Assembly: GCA_937872225.1 (NCBI GenBank)
Contig: CALMRZ010000018.1
Span: forward strand, 1 to 32,279
DNA length: 32,279 bases
Direction of reading: 5' to 3'
Origin: an uncultured Spirochaetota bacterium
Lineage (GTDB): Bacteria > Spirochaetota > UBA4802 > UBA5550
Shown one piece after another: positions 1 to 9,024 of the stretch (position 1 is the stretch's first letter; each line of letters begins with the position of its first letter). The position numbers and the translations under genes were made by a program. Under the pieces are notes generated by a model. It searched no databases. It had not been told where the DNA came from and worked only from the letters and a program-made list of their open reading frames with translations.

Positions 1-66
1 AATATAAACTTATTGATAATATAACTCTATTATTTCGGTGTCAGAGTAAAAAATATTTATTAACTC

Positions 67-95
67 TTGAAATATTTTTAATTTGTTTATATCAT
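67..95 (+). promoter_or_regulatory. Sigma70-type promoter of the phosphoesterase-nucleotidyltransferase gene
   Basis: TTGAAA at 67-72 and TATCAT at 90-95 are separated by 17 bases, each matching consensus at five of six positions. The surrounding 118 bases are very AT-rich. Transcription would start near 102, giving a leader of about 17 bases before the ATG at 119. This would exclude the upstream in-frame ATG at 83. Called by eye. Confidence 0.55.
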
Positions 96-118
96 TACTA
101 AATATATCTGGATCATAT

Positions 119-1804
119 ATGAAAATCATTTTCCTGACCGACATCCATGGATCTTTCAACCAGACCGCATCCCTTCTCTATGAATCAGTCGCTGATCTAT
201 ACATTGTAGGCGGGGACCTTATCGATATCCCTTTCTATAGCATCAATACAGCCATTCAGTACCACGACATTCAGACATATCTTCACAGCCTCAGAAAAAA
301 GATGGGCCGGGAAAAACTGATCCTTGAGGACTTTGTAAACGAGCTACTTGATTCCCCCAACGTACCGGAAGACATTATCGACAAGGGAAGCGAATACCAA
401 CAGCTCACCATCAGGGCCCGCCGTGTCATGCAGCAGAAATACAAGGTCCTTGAGAACATAATATCCTTCAAATCCTCCACGGTATTTGCACTTCCTGGCA
501 ACTATGACATGGACCTGAAATTTACCTCCCTCCACGAGAGGGACCTTCACCTCCACTGGCACAATATCGGCGGTCTCAAGATAGCAGGATACGGCGGCGC
601 CGATGTATGGACCGCGGGAATCCCGGAGCGGTATATCGTTAAATACAACGGCGGCATAGGGACCGACGACAGCAACAACGAGATGTGGAATTTCTTCAAG
701 GCCGTTAAGCCGGACATCATCGTCGCCCACCAGCCTGCCCACGGCATCCATGACCGCATCGCCCGCATCGGTCCGTCAGGTTCGCCTGCCCTCAGGACTT
801 TTTGCGAGAATAACGACGTCAAGCTGTGCCTTACCGGCCATATCCACAACGACTGGGGTTTCAAGGAAGTCGAAGGATGCGTATATCTCAACCCGTCCAA
901 TTTCGGCGAGGTGACAACCGTGCAGGGCGAGGTGTCCGAGGGAGGTTTCTTCTATCAGATCGAGTTCAACGAAACCGACCTTGAAAAAATTTCATTGAAG
1001 AAAATGGTCGGCGATCACCGCATTCATGACATCGTCGAATACTACCACATCGACGGTAGATGGCTCGAGGATATCATTGATGTTGAGCGTTTACAGGCCA
1101 GGTGCCTGGGGCGGAACTACGACATGGAGGTGCAGAAATATCACCATATCCCGGAAATCGAGCTCTTCAAGGAAATTAAGAATTTTTTCCGGATGTTCCG
1201 AACCCAGGAAACCGAAGAGCGTCTGGACGAGCTCGACCATGCCATTGAGCTCCTAAAAGACAAGTTCGACGACATAGCCATGGACATCGTCGGATCAGTG
1301 AACATGGGCATCTCCCAGGAAAGCTCAGATATCGACATCGTCCTGTACGTCCGGTGCGGAAGGAACTGCCAGGACATGTACGAGCAGTGCGACTACTACA
1401 AGAGCGCGAAGGCCCTGCTCGAAAACATTATCGGCGACAAATACAAGTTTGAGATCATCGACTGCATCGACCTGAACGTGGTCGAGCGCAGCATTATCAC
1501 GAAGAATTACGAGTGCGAGGTGACCCAGCGCTTCGTGGCGTACCGGTCCATATGCAGGCCGGTCAACTATAAGGCCATAGCGCCGATCGAGGACATCCTT
1601 AACGAAGACATCGAGTTCCGCCGTGAGATGGAAGGAAGCATCAGGTCCTATTTCCGGATATTCGCAACGACATCACAGCACATGCGCTCTTTTGACAAGT
1701 ATGAATCACGCCTGAAGTCGATCGGGATCAAGCTGCCCGAATCGATTCGGGACAAGATACGGGAATACCTTCAGGTTACCAACACCGACAATCTGAACTG
1801 GTGA
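119..1804 (+). CDS. Metallophosphoesterase-nucleotidyltransferase fusion protein
   Basis: 561 residues, predicted cytoplasmic. Residues 1-265 form a calcineurin-like phosphoesterase domain with its metal ligands in order: D8 and H10 (TDIHG), D33 (GGDLID), N128 (GNYD, where most relatives have GNHD or GNHE), H204 (AHQPAHG), and H241/H243 (GHIH). After a linker, residues 385-455 form a Pol-beta-like minimal nucleotidyltransferase core: G392-S393, D404 and D406 (SSDID) and a likely third carboxylate at D448. The C-terminal 100 residues are probably helical. An in-frame ATG lies 36 bases upstream, but the predicted transcript starts after it and homology starts at MKIIFLTDIHG. Both active sites look intact, so the protein may remove and add phosphoryl or nucleotidyl groups. 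The substrate is unknown. It is probably monocistronic, since a strong hairpin follows. Confidence 0.85.
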   Translation: MKIIFLTDIHGSFNQTASLLYESVADLYIVGGDLIDIPFYSINTAIQYHDIQTYLHSLRKKMGREKLILEDFVNELLDSPNVPEDIIDKGSEYQQLTIRARRVMQQKYKVLENIISFKSSTVFALPGNYDMDLKFTSLHERDLHLHWHNIGGLKIAGYGGADVWTAGIPERYIVKYNGGIGTDDSNNEMWNFFKAVKPDIIVAHQPAHGIHDRIARIGPSGSPALRTFCENNDVKLCLTGHIHNDWGFKEVEGCVYLNPSNFGEVTTVQGEVSEGGFFYQIEFNETDLEKISLKKMVGDHRIHDIVEYYHIDGRWLEDIIDVERLQARCLGRNYDMEVQKYHHIPEIELFKEIKNFFRMFRTQETEERLDELDHAIELLKDKFDDIAMDIVGSVNMGISQESSDIDIVLYVRCGRNCQDMYEQCDYYKSAKALLENIIGDKYKFEIIDCIDLNVVERSIITKNYECEVTQRFVAYRSICRPVNYKAIAPIEDILNEDIEFRREMEGSIRSYFRIFATTSQHMRSFDKYESRLKSIGIKLPESIRDKIREYLQVTNTDNLNW

Positions 1805-1812
1805 TCGCCGAA

Positions 1813-1832
1813 GCCCCTTCTCCGGAAGGGGC
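1813..1832 (+). terminator. Stem-loop after the fusion gene, UCCG tetraloop
   Basis: Eight perfect base pairs (GCCCCTTC with GAAGGGGC) close a UCCG loop. With the C-G closing pair this is a UNCG-class tetraloop, which is unusually stable. No U-tract follows, so it may protect the 3' end or assist Rho rather than act as a full intrinsic terminator. Confidence 0.5.
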
Positions 1833-1857
1833 CACTTGAATTTCTGGACCTTGCATC

Positions 1858-2553
1858 ATGTTCCGCGATATAACAGCGCCGTACCACGCCCTTGAATCAT
1901 GGCTGTATGATCGGGCCGTGGCCCCCGCGATATATGAAATGCTCGAAGAGCGGCCCCGGTTCCTGCGGCCCCTCCTGAAGGCGATACCGTCTGATGGCCG
2001 TCTCCTTGACGTGGGCTGCGGCGGGGGCCATCTGGCCATTAACCTTGCGGCCGCCAACCCCTGCTGGCACATAACCGGTCTGGACCTTTCCGCGGACCAG
2101 GTGCGGCGCGCCCGGAAACGTTCCCCTGACCCCAGCGGCAGACTCTGTTTCATGGCTGGTTCCGCCATGAGTCTGCCCTTTGCCGATGATTCCTTTGACG
2201 GCCTTATCAGCGTCTGTTCAATCAAGCACTGGCCGGACCCGGCCCGGAGCCTCAAAGAATGCCTGCGCGTCCTCCGGCCGGGATGCCCCCTGGTCGTGAT
2301 GGAAGTGGACCCGGACAACCATCGCGATGACCGGCGGGCCTTTGTCGCGCGGCAGCATGCGCCCTGTTTCCTGAAACCGTTGGCCATGGCCGGGTTCAGG
2401 TGGAAAATCGCCGCCCGGTCTATGCCGTTGAAAGATGCCGAATTATTGTTTACCGCGCTGCCGGTATCCCGTGTTAAAGCAGGCCCGGTTCCCGGCACGC
2501 CGTTATGGATGATACGCGCGGTTAAAAAACGCTCCTCAAACGTAAAAAGGTAG
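1858..2553 (+). CDS. Class I SAM-dependent methyltransferase
   Basis: 231 residues with the Rossmann methyltransferase fold of the Methyltransf_11/25 type. Motif I, LLDVGCGGGH, lies at residues 49-58 and binds S-adenosylmethionine. The acidic end of strand 2 (GLDLS, 74-78) would contact the ribose. Further on are SAMSLPFADDSFD and the post-motif segment LRVLRPGCPLVVMEVDPD. The substrate cannot be told from sequence. No membrane segment is visible. The start has only a weak upstream purine stretch. It ends four bases before the proposed ATT start of the next gene, so the two are probably co-transcribed and translationally linked. Confidence 0.85.
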   Translation: MFRDITAPYHALESWLYDRAVAPAIYEMLEERPRFLRPLLKAIPSDGRLLDVGCGGGHLAINLAAANPCWHITGLDLSADQVRRARKRSPDPSGRLCFMAGSAMSLPFADDSFDGLISVCSIKHWPDPARSLKECLRVLRPGCPLVVMEVDPDNHRDDRRAFVARQHAPCFLKPLAMAGFRWKIAARSMPLKDAELLFTALPVSRVKAGPVPGTPLWMIRAVKKRSSNVKR

Positions 2554-2557
2554 TTAC

Positions 2558-3301
2558 ATTATAATAAGACACGCCATCGCATCAATCATTCTTGCTCTGA
2601 CCCTCTTCGCGGCCGCCGGTTGCGCCACCCATTCGCGGGTGAAGCTCGATCCCCCGCTCCGGTTCCTCCTCCTGGGAGACTCCATCATGGCGGGCTACTT
2701 CGGATACATGCTGGAGCACCGACTCAGGGAAATGCCCGGCGTTCAGGTCCTCCGCATCGCGGTGAAGTCAACGGGCCTCAGCGAGTTCATCCGCTTTGAC
2801 TGGCACGGCAAGACGCTCCAGTATATACAGTGGTTCCGCCCCGACGTGGTGGTGATCCTTTTCGGCGGGAACGACTGCTACGCCCTGCGCAGGCAGGACG
2901 GCACACTCCTGCTCTTCACCCAGGAAGGCTGGCGCGATGAATATGCTTCCCGGCTGGACCGCTACCTGGACGATATCGCGCCGAAGGTGAAGCGGGTCTA
3001 CCTTGTCGGGCAGCCCTCGACAAACCACCCCTACTTTGAATCGCGATACCCGGTGCTGAACAAGGTATTCCGCGACCGCAGCCGGAAACACCGCGGCGTC
3101 CGTTACATACCGGCATGGGATATGACCAGTGAAAAGGGATTGTTCGTGGCGGTCATGAAAGACAGCAAAGGCAGGGCAGGCGCGGTGAAATATCCGAACG
3201 ACCCGATACACCACACGCCCTTCGGCGGCCAAGTTCTGACGGAACGCTTCTTTGACTACATCTCCGACGAATTTCATCCGCCGGCAGTCGTACCACGGTA
3301 A
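2558..3301 (+). CDS. SGNH-fold esterase/hydrolase lipoprotein, probable ATT start
   Basis: Extending the reading frame upstream of the first GTG (2639) gives an apparent lipoprotein signal: R-H, a hydrophobic run (ASIILALTLFAA) and the lipobox AAGC with the cysteine at residue 22. No ATG, GTG or TTG exists in this stretch before an in-frame stop at 2543. An AAAAAGG ribosome site at 2544-2550 sits seven bases before an ATT at 2558, the most likely start (ATA at 2561 is the alternative), giving 247 residues. The mature protein has the SGNH blocks: GDS at 40-42 (nucleophile S42), GGND at 103-106, and D215-x-x-H218. It is probably a periplasm-facing esterase or acetylhydrolase of unknown substrate. 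Starting at GTG 2639 would remove the export signal. Confidence 0.75.
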   Translation: MIIRHAIASIILALTLFAAAGCATHSRVKLDPPLRFLLLGDSIMAGYFGYMLEHRLREMPGVQVLRIAVKSTGLSEFIRFDWHGKTLQYIQWFRPDVVVILFGGNDCYALRRQDGTLLLFTQEGWRDEYASRLDRYLDDIAPKVKRVYLVGQPSTNHPYFESRYPVLNKVFRDRSRKHRGVRYIPAWDMTSEKGLFVAVMKDSKGRAGAVKYPNDPIHHTPFGGQVLTERFFDYISDEFHPPAVVPR

Positions 3302-3304
3302 GTC

Positions 3305-4555
3305 TCAGATGCGGGAGAAGTCCAGGGTGCCGAAATAATCATCCAGCGTCTCGGCGCGGCGGATCATCTCGACCGAGCCGTCCTCCTTCAGCATGAGCTC
3401 GGCGGAACGGAGCTTGCCGTTATAATTGAAACCCATGGCGAAGCCGTGGGCGCCGGTGTCATGGATCACGATGATATCGCCGATCTCTATCTCCGGCAGC
3501 CTGCGGTCGACGGCGAACTTGTCGTTGTTCTCGCACAGGGATCCGGTCACGTCATAGGTGTGGTTCAGCGGCCGGTCCTCCTTTCCGACCACGGTGATGT
3601 GATGGTAGGCGCCGTACAGCGCGGGACGCATGAGGTTCGCCATGCACGCGTCCAGGCCGATATAGTTCTTGTAGATGTTCTTCCTGTGGATAGCCCTTGC
3701 CACCAGGTAGCCGTAGGGGCCGGTGATCATCCGGCCGCTTTCCATGAATATCTTCAGGGGATGAAGCCCCGCGGGAACGATGATCTGCTCGTAACGCTCG
3801 CGGATTTTATCGGAAACATATTCAAGGTTGATCGCATTCTGCTCCGGCCGGTACGGGATCCCGAAGCCGCCCCCCAGGTTCACGAACTCGAAGCGGACCC
3901 CCACCTCCAGGTGGATTTCCGCGACCAGGTTAAAGAGCATGTCAGCCGTGTCGACGAAGTAGTCCGGGTCAAGCTCGTTTGAGGCGACCATGGTATGGAG
4001 CCCAAACCGCTTCACTCCCTTCTCGCGCAGGATGCCATACCCCTCGAATAGCTGTGGCCGCGTGAAGCCGTACTTGGCATCCTCCGGGTGGCCGATGATA
4101 TGATTGCCTCCCCTCAGGGGCCCGGGGTTATACCTGAAGGATATGACTTCGGGCAACCCGGCCTCCTTTTCCAGGAAGGGGATGTGGGTGATATCATCGA
4201 GATTGATGATGGCCCCCAGTTCCCTGGCCTTCACGTATTCCACGGCCGGCGTATCGTTGGAGCTGAAAAAAATATTCTCCCCGGTGATCCCGGTCCGCTC
4301 CGACAGAACCAGCTCCGCCAGGGAGCTGCAGTCCGAGCCGAAACCCTCCTGTTTCAGGGCCTTCATGATGTAGGGATTGGGGCACGCTTTTACGGCATAG
4401 TATTCCTTGAAGCCGGGGGCCCAGGAAAAGGCCTTTACCAGGCGCCTGGCATTTGCGCGCATCCCCTTCTCGTCATATATGTGGAAAGGGGTCGGATATT
4501 CCTTCACGATGCGTTCTATCTGCTCCCTGGTAAAGGGAAGGGTCTTATCAGTCAT
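3305..4555 (-). CDS. lysA: Diaminopimelate decarboxylase
   Basis: 416 residues, a fold-type III PLP enzyme that decarboxylates meso-diaminopimelate to lysine. The PLP lysine lies in YYAVKACPNP (about residues 52-61). GGGFGIPY binds the cofactor phosphate, ESGRMITGPYG replaces the usual EPGR motif, and CENNDKF is the C-terminal Cys-Glu substrate motif. GAHGFAMGFNYNG closes the active site. HTMVASNELD stands where typical enzymes have HIGSQ, marking a divergent branch I associate with Leptospira and some anaerobes. A related decarboxylase such as carboxynorspermidine decarboxylase is less likely given the length and the CE-D motif. It converges with the SGNH gene, with stops three bases apart. 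Confidence 0.85.
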   Translation of the reverse strand: MTDKTLPFTREQIERIVKEYPTPFHIYDEKGMRANARRLVKAFSWAPGFKEYYAVKACPNPYIMKALKQEGFGSDCSSLAELVLSERTGITGENIFFSSNDTPAVEYVKARELGAIINLDDITHIPFLEKEAGLPEVISFRYNPGPLRGGNHIIGHPEDAKYGFTRPQLFEGYGILREKGVKRFGLHTMVASNELDPDYFVDTADMLFNLVAEIHLEVGVRFEFVNLGGGFGIPYRPEQNAINLEYVSDKIRERYEQIIVPAGLHPLKIFMESGRMITGPYGYLVARAIHRKNIYKNYIGLDACMANLMRPALYGAYHHITVVGKEDRPLNHTYDVTGSLCENNDKFAVDRRLPEIEIGDIIVIHDTGAHGFAMGFNYNGKLRSAELMLKEDGSVEMIRRAETLDDYFGTLDFSRI

Positions 4556-4878
4556 TTCGAATCCGCCTCATGTGTTGATTGCAAATGTTGAAGATACTTA
4601 TTCCGCACAACGGGACCATGTCAAGAATAATAATCGTCCGCCCCAAGCCAGGCCATGACAGTAAAACAAGACGGAATTGCCGGCATTCTCCCGCTTAAAA
4701 GCCCGCTCAGTACGGTTGCCAAAAGCACGATAGCTTCCCCGGGCGGTATTCCGGGAACCATTCGCAGTATTTACAGTTCAAGACCTAAATTTTTAGTGAC
4801 AAATCTACTATAATATGTGCAAAATTCAGTAACAATAACCGACATTTTAAATAAACGGCAAAGAACCAGGGTGGGGCA
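4556..4878. other. Divergent intergenic region between lysA and the chemoreceptor gene
   Basis: 323 bases with no convincing gene. On the minus strand TTGACA (complement of 4619-4624) is a perfect -35 for lysA, but the -10 at 17-18 bases (ATAAGT/TAAGTA) is poor. On the plus strand a perfect TATAAT occurs at 4809-4814 without a good -35 at normal spacing. An AT-rich leader precedes the chemoreceptor start. No tRNA or strong hairpin was seen. Confidence 0.5.
4809..4814 (+). promoter_or_regulatory. Candidate -10 box for the chemoreceptor gene
   Basis: TATAAT matches consensus exactly and lies 64 bases before the ATG. No acceptable -35 hexamer sits 16-18 bases upstream, so the promoter may be activator-dependent or the match may be chance in an AT-rich stretch. 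Confidence 0.3.
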
Positions 4879-6441
4879 ATGGCTTCTAATAAAAAACAGA
4901 AAGATAAAGATATTCATGGCGAAGCGGAAAAGTCAAAAATCTTTTCAGACGTCATCATCGAAAACAACAAGCGGATGCTGTATGCCTTCCTCTTCATAGT
5001 CGGTTTTGCCAATGTAGCCGTCACCGCCATCAAGGCCGCGGGGATCGGCTCACAATACCTTGAATACGAGCATATCGCCATAGAGCTGGCCATCGTCGCC
5101 GTAACGCTTACCATCACCGTCCTTGTGTCCAACAGGTTCAAGGGAAAAATAGCTTCGGGCTACATAATGATAACCGGCGTCCTGATCTGCATATCCGTGT
5201 TCGAATCCACGTTCCATGGCGCGAAACAGCTCTTCGCCACGCGCTACATTCCCCTCGCACTGAGCATTTTTTACTTCAATACTCCCATCACCATATATGC
5301 GACGATCATCGTCTTCATTTCCCAGACGGTTATTTTCATCATCAACCCCGAGCTGCGCCTGCCGCCGCCTGTTTCAGACACGGCGGTGCGCTATATCCTG
5401 TACGGCATGGTCGGCGTCGGCGCCTTTGTCGGCTCCCGGGCGACGCGGCGCCTCCTGAAGTTCGCCATCTACCAGCATGACGAGGCGAAGAAAAGCCTGT
5501 CCGGCCTCCGCGGCATGGCTGTCGCCGTCACCCAGTCCATGGACATCCTGAAAAAGGAAACGGTGGAGCACGACCAGATCACCAAGAACATGAACGACAT
5601 ATCGCAGCACCAGGCGGCGGCCCTCGAGCAGATAACGACCTCCCTGGAAGAGCTGGCCTCGAATTCCAGCACCATCAGCGACATCGCCCGCTCCCTCTAC
5701 GAGGAGCTGGCCATCACCGTCGACTCGGTGAACGACCTGAAGTCCGTGAACGACAAGGTGCAGGATAGCTCGCTGGAGATGAACCGTTCGCTGAACGAGG
5801 TGACCCAGTACTCGGAGGCCACCGCTGACCAGATCAAGCTCACCGAGGAGAAGTTCAACACGGTCAAGGTCAAGTCGGACGAGATGGCGAGGTTCGTCCA
5901 GATCATAAACGACATAGCCGATAAGGTCAACCTCCTCTCCCTCAACGCCGCCATCGAGGCCGCCCGGGCCGGCGAATACGGCAGGGGCTTTGCCGTCGTT
6001 GCTGACGAAATATCGAAGCTGGCCGACGCCACGACCCAGAACGCCAAGGAGATCGGGAATATCATCAGCGAGAACCTGAAGCTCATCGACGAAAGCGGCA
6101 GGCTCATCAACATGTCCGTGGAGACGATGAACAAGCTCAATGAGGCAATCCTGGCCATCAAGGTCGAGGTTACCGAGGTGGGCAATCTCATCAACGACAT
6201 CGGCGTGACCATCAAGACGATAAAGAACCTGAACATCAAGATACACGAATCGAGCAAGACCATCGAAAACTCGACGGCGGAGCAGAAGATCGCGACGGAC
6301 GAATCGACCAGGACCGCCTTCGATATCGCCCAGAACTCGCAGGAGATCGTCACCATCGCCCTCAAGCTGTCCCGGTCCACCACGGTGATCAACGAGCTCA
6401 CCGCGGAGCTGGACCGGATCATCGGGGAGATGGTGCAGTAG
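4879..6441 (+). CDS. Methyl-accepting chemotaxis protein with multi-pass membrane N-terminus
   Basis: 520 residues. After a charged cytoplasmic tail (1-33), residues about 34-190 form several hydrophobic segments, probably five or six helices, with short loops and no periplasmic sensor domain. No HAMP domain is evident. A long coiled coil follows from about residue 205. The signalling tip at about 347-385 reads [24 protein letters not shown] then [16 protein letters not shown], the CheA/CheW contact region. The protein ends without a CheR-binding pentapeptide. The membrane module itself may sense membrane state, redox or a small ligand; the signal is unknown. AGGGTGGGG precedes the ATG. The stop lies two bases from the convergent copA stop. 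Confidence 0.88.
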   Translation: MASNKKQKDKDIHGEAEKSKIFSDVIIENNKRMLYAFLFIVGFANVAVTAIKAAGIGSQYLEYEHIAIELAIVAVTLTITVLVSNRFKGKIASGYIMITGVLICISVFESTFHGAKQLFATRYIPLALSIFYFNTPITIYATIIVFISQTVIFIINPELRLPPPVSDTAVRYILYGMVGVGAFVGSRATRRLLKFAIYQHDEAKKSLSGLRGMAVAVTQSMDILKKETVEHDQITKNMNDISQHQAAALEQITTSLEELASNSSTISDIARSLYEELAITVDSVNDLKSVNDKVQDSSLEMNRSLNEVTQYSEATADQIKLTEEKFNTVKVKSDEMARFVQIINDIADKVNLLSLNAAIEAARAGEYGRGFAVVADEISKLADATTQNAKEIGNIISENLKLIDESGRLINMSVETMNKLNEAILAIKVEVTEVGNLINDIGVTIKTIKNLNIKIHESSKTIENSTAEQKIATDESTRTAFDIAQNSQEIVTIALKLSRSTTVINELTAELDRIIGEMVQ

Positions 6442-6443
6442 TT

Positions 6444-8855
6444 CTACTTAAACCTCTTCAGCAGCAGCGAATTCATCACCACTGACACCGAGCTCATGGC
6501 CATGGCCGCGCCGGCCAGTATGGGCGACAGCATCCCCGACGCCGCGAAGGGTATGCCGATGCAGTTGTATATGAAGGCCCAGAAAAAGTTCTGCCTGATC
6601 TTCCGTATGGTACGGCGCGAGAGCCGGATCGCGGTGACGACCCCCGTGAGGTCGCCGCTCATAATGGTTATGTCCGCCGATTCCATAGCGATATCGGTGC
6701 CCGTGCCGACGGCGATTCCCGTGTCCGCGGCCGCCAGGGCCGGGGCGTCGTTGATGCCGTCGCCCACCATGGCCACCGCCCCTGCCTTGCGCTGAAGGTC
6801 CCGCACCGCGTCCGCCTTGCCGCCGGGAAGGACCCCGGCGATGACCCGGCCGGCGTCGATGCCTGCCTGCTCGGCGATGAATTCGGCGGTGCGGCGGTTG
6901 TCTCCCGTCACCATGTACACGTCGAGCCCCATATCCTTCATGCCGGCCACCGCCCGCCGGGACGTTTCCCTGATGGTGTCCGAAACCGCGACCACTCCGG
7001 CAGCCCTGCCGCCGGCGGCGACGATCACTGCGGTTTTGCCCATGCTTTCCAGGCCGGCAATGATATCATCGCAGCAGGATGCGTCAATGCCGCTCTCCCG
7101 CACATAGGCCAGGGTCCCGGCCAAAATGTCAGTTCCGTCATACCGGGCGCGCACTCCCCTGCCCGGCTCCGCCATGAATTGCTCCGGGTCGGGAATGTCA
7201 TGCACCTCCGACGCGCGGCGGTATATGGCCCTGCCGACCGGGTGCTCGGATTTCTTTTCAGCAATGCCGGCATAGCGCAGCAGATCGTTTTCCGGGATCC
7301 CGCCGGCCGAAACCGCGTCCGAAACCGACAGGTCGCCGGTGGTGATGGTGCCGGTCTTGTCAAGCATAACGGCCCGCGTGCGGTACGCAGCCTCCAGTGC
7401 CGGGCCGCTCTTAAAGAGGATCCCCAGGTCAGCGCCGCGGCCCGTGCCCACCATGACCGCCGTGGGGGTGGCGAGGCCGAGGGCGCAGGGACAAGCGATG
7501 ACCAGCACCGCCACGGCACTCACGATCGCCATTTCCAGGTTCCCCGTGGCGACCATCCATGCGACGAAGGCGACCGCCGCCACCGCAAGGACCGACGGCA
7601 CGAATACCGCGGCCACCCTGTCGGCGAAGCGCTGGATCGGCGGCTTCCCGGCCTGGGCCTCCTCGACGGTGCGGATGATCTGTGCCAGGACGGTATCCCT
7701 GCCGACGCGCTCCGCCCGGAAGGCAATCGTCCCGAAGCGGTTGATGGTCGCCCCGGTGACCGGGTCGCCGGGGCCCTTGTCGACCGGCACGCTCTCGCCG
7801 GTGATCATGCTTTCGTCCACCGATGAAGAGCCCTCGATGACGCGGCCGTCAACGGGGATCTTCTCTCCCGGCCGCACCGTCACCGTGTCTCCCGGCGCGA
7901 CCTCGGCGGCCGGGACAACGATCTCGCGCCCGTCCCTCACGATGGTGGCCGTCGCCGGCTGGAGCTTCACGAGCTTCTTGATGGCTTCGGATGTCATCCC
8001 CTTGGCGCGCGCCTCGAAGAACTTGCCCAGCAGGACCAGGGTTATGACCACGGCCGAGGCCTCGAAATAGAGGTCCCCCGCGGCGGCGCCCGTCAGCGGC
8101 AGAATAAAGCCATTGTATATGCTGTAGAAATAGGCGGCGCTGGTCCCCAGGGCCACCAGGAGGTCCATACCCGGACTGCCGCCGCGGACCCCCAGGTACG
8201 CGTTGCGGTAAAAACGCCATCCCACGACGAACTGCACCGGCGTGGCCAGGGCAAGCTGCAGCAGCGGATGATGGAGCGCAGGGGCGTGGACGCCGATCAG
8301 CATCAGGATCATGGATGCTATCAGGGGGGCGCTCAGCGCCGCGGACACGGCGACCAGGATGCCGAGCTTCCGCACCTCGCCGCGCCGGAGCTCCGCGGCG
8401 CGGTCCGGGGCCTCCTCCTCGATCTTCTCTGCGTCATATCCAGCCCGGCGTATCTCGTCGATGATCTCATAGGACTTGACCCTGAGGGGATCAAAGCGCA
8501 CCCTGCCCTTTTCCGTGGTGAGGTTCACGGCGGCCTCGAGGACCCCGTTCTTTTTCGCAAGAGCCTTTTCGATGCGGGCGGCGCAGGCGGCGCACGACAT
8601 CCCGGTTATGATGAGATCAACCTGGCCTTCGCTTTTCTGCTCCTCCAGTTCGGCCCCGTAGCCCGCCTTTTCCACGGCGGCGATGATATCGTCCTGCTTG
8701 ACCGCCGCGTCATCAAAGGTGACGCTGGCCGTTTCCAGCGCCAGGTTGACGCTGGCGTCGCTCACTCCCTCCAGCTTTTTCAGCGACTTCTCGATCCTGG
8801 CCGAACAGGCGGCGCAGGACATTCCGGTTATGCGGAGCTTCCTGATTGTTTCCAT
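6444..8855 (-). CDS. copA: Copper-translocating P1B-type ATPase
   Basis: 803 residues from [11 protein letters not shown]. The open frame runs 273 bases further upstream but would cross the divergent gene and its promoter, and AAGGG precedes the chosen ATG. Two N-terminal heavy-metal domains carry GMSCAAC (C14/C17 and C88/C91). The membrane copper site is C455-P-C457. The phosphorylated aspartate is D499 in [11 protein letters not shown] (actuator), SEHPVG (nucleotide-binding histidine) and [14 protein letters not shown] (hinge) are all present. [13 protein letters not shown] in the last helix supplies the conserved M-SSxxV pattern. These features indicate Cu(I) export from the cytoplasm rather than Zn/Cd transport. 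No CueR/CopY-type regulator gene is adjacent. Confidence 0.93.
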   Translation of the reverse strand: METIRKLRITGMSCAACSARIEKSLKKLEGVSDASVNLALETASVTFDDAAVKQDDIIAAVEKAGYGAELEEQKSEGQVDLIITGMSCAACAARIEKALAKKNGVLEAAVNLTTEKGRVRFDPLRVKSYEIIDEIRRAGYDAEKIEEEAPDRAAELRRGEVRKLGILVAVSAALSAPLIASMILMLIGVHAPALHHPLLQLALATPVQFVVGWRFYRNAYLGVRGGSPGMDLLVALGTSAAYFYSIYNGFILPLTGAAAGDLYFEASAVVITLVLLGKFFEARAKGMTSEAIKKLVKLQPATATIVRDGREIVVPAAEVAPGDTVTVRPGEKIPVDGRVIEGSSSVDESMITGESVPVDKGPGDPVTGATINRFGTIAFRAERVGRDTVLAQIIRTVEEAQAGKPPIQRFADRVAAVFVPSVLAVAAVAFVAWMVATGNLEMAIVSAVAVLVIACPCALGLATPTAVMVGTGRGADLGILFKSGPALEAAYRTRAVMLDKTGTITTGDLSVSDAVSAGGIPENDLLRYAGIAEKKSEHPVGRAIYRRASEVHDIPDPEQFMAEPGRGVRARYDGTDILAGTLAYVRESGIDASCCDDIIAGLESMGKTAVIVAAGGRAAGVVAVSDTIRETSRRAVAGMKDMGLDVYMVTGDNRRTAEFIAEQAGIDAGRVIAGVLPGGKADAVRDLQRKAGAVAMVGDGINDAPALAAADTGIAVGTGTDIAMESADITIMSGDLTGVVTAIRLSRRTIRKIRQNFFWAFIYNCIGIPFAASGMLSPILAGAAMAMSSVSVVMNSLLLKRFK

Positions 8856-8955
8856 TACAGTGCCCTTGTTAGTAAGAAATCCATGTCCGTATATTGTTAC
8901 CGCGGGGGGACCGATTGCAACCAACTTATCAGCCATCAATATAAAAAAAAGAGGA

Positions 8956-8984
8956 TTGAATTTTTTATCGACTCCGGATATAAT
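8956..8984 (+). promoter_or_regulatory. Strong promoter of the exported protein divergent from copA
   Basis: TTGAAT at 8956-8961 and a perfect TATAAT at 8979-8984 are separated by 17 bases. Transcription would start near 8991, leaving about 34 bases before the ATG at 9025. It probably also serves the PII-like gene 61 bases further on. Confidence 0.65.
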
Positions 8985-9024
8985 CCCACCAGAGACATAC
9001 CATAAGAAATGAAAGGGTTTATTC

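Noticed and set aside
2639-2641. GTG as start of the SGNH gene
   Set aside because: It would discard an in-frame lipoprotein signal that has a ribosome site in front of it.
5374-6422. Minus-strand frames opposite the chemoreceptor
   Set aside because: Leu/Val/Asp- or Ser-rich mirror images of the coiled coil; not genes.
7179-8070. Long plus-strand open frames opposite copA
   Set aside because: Arg/Gly/Ala-rich shadows caused by high GC; copA has every family motif on the other strand.
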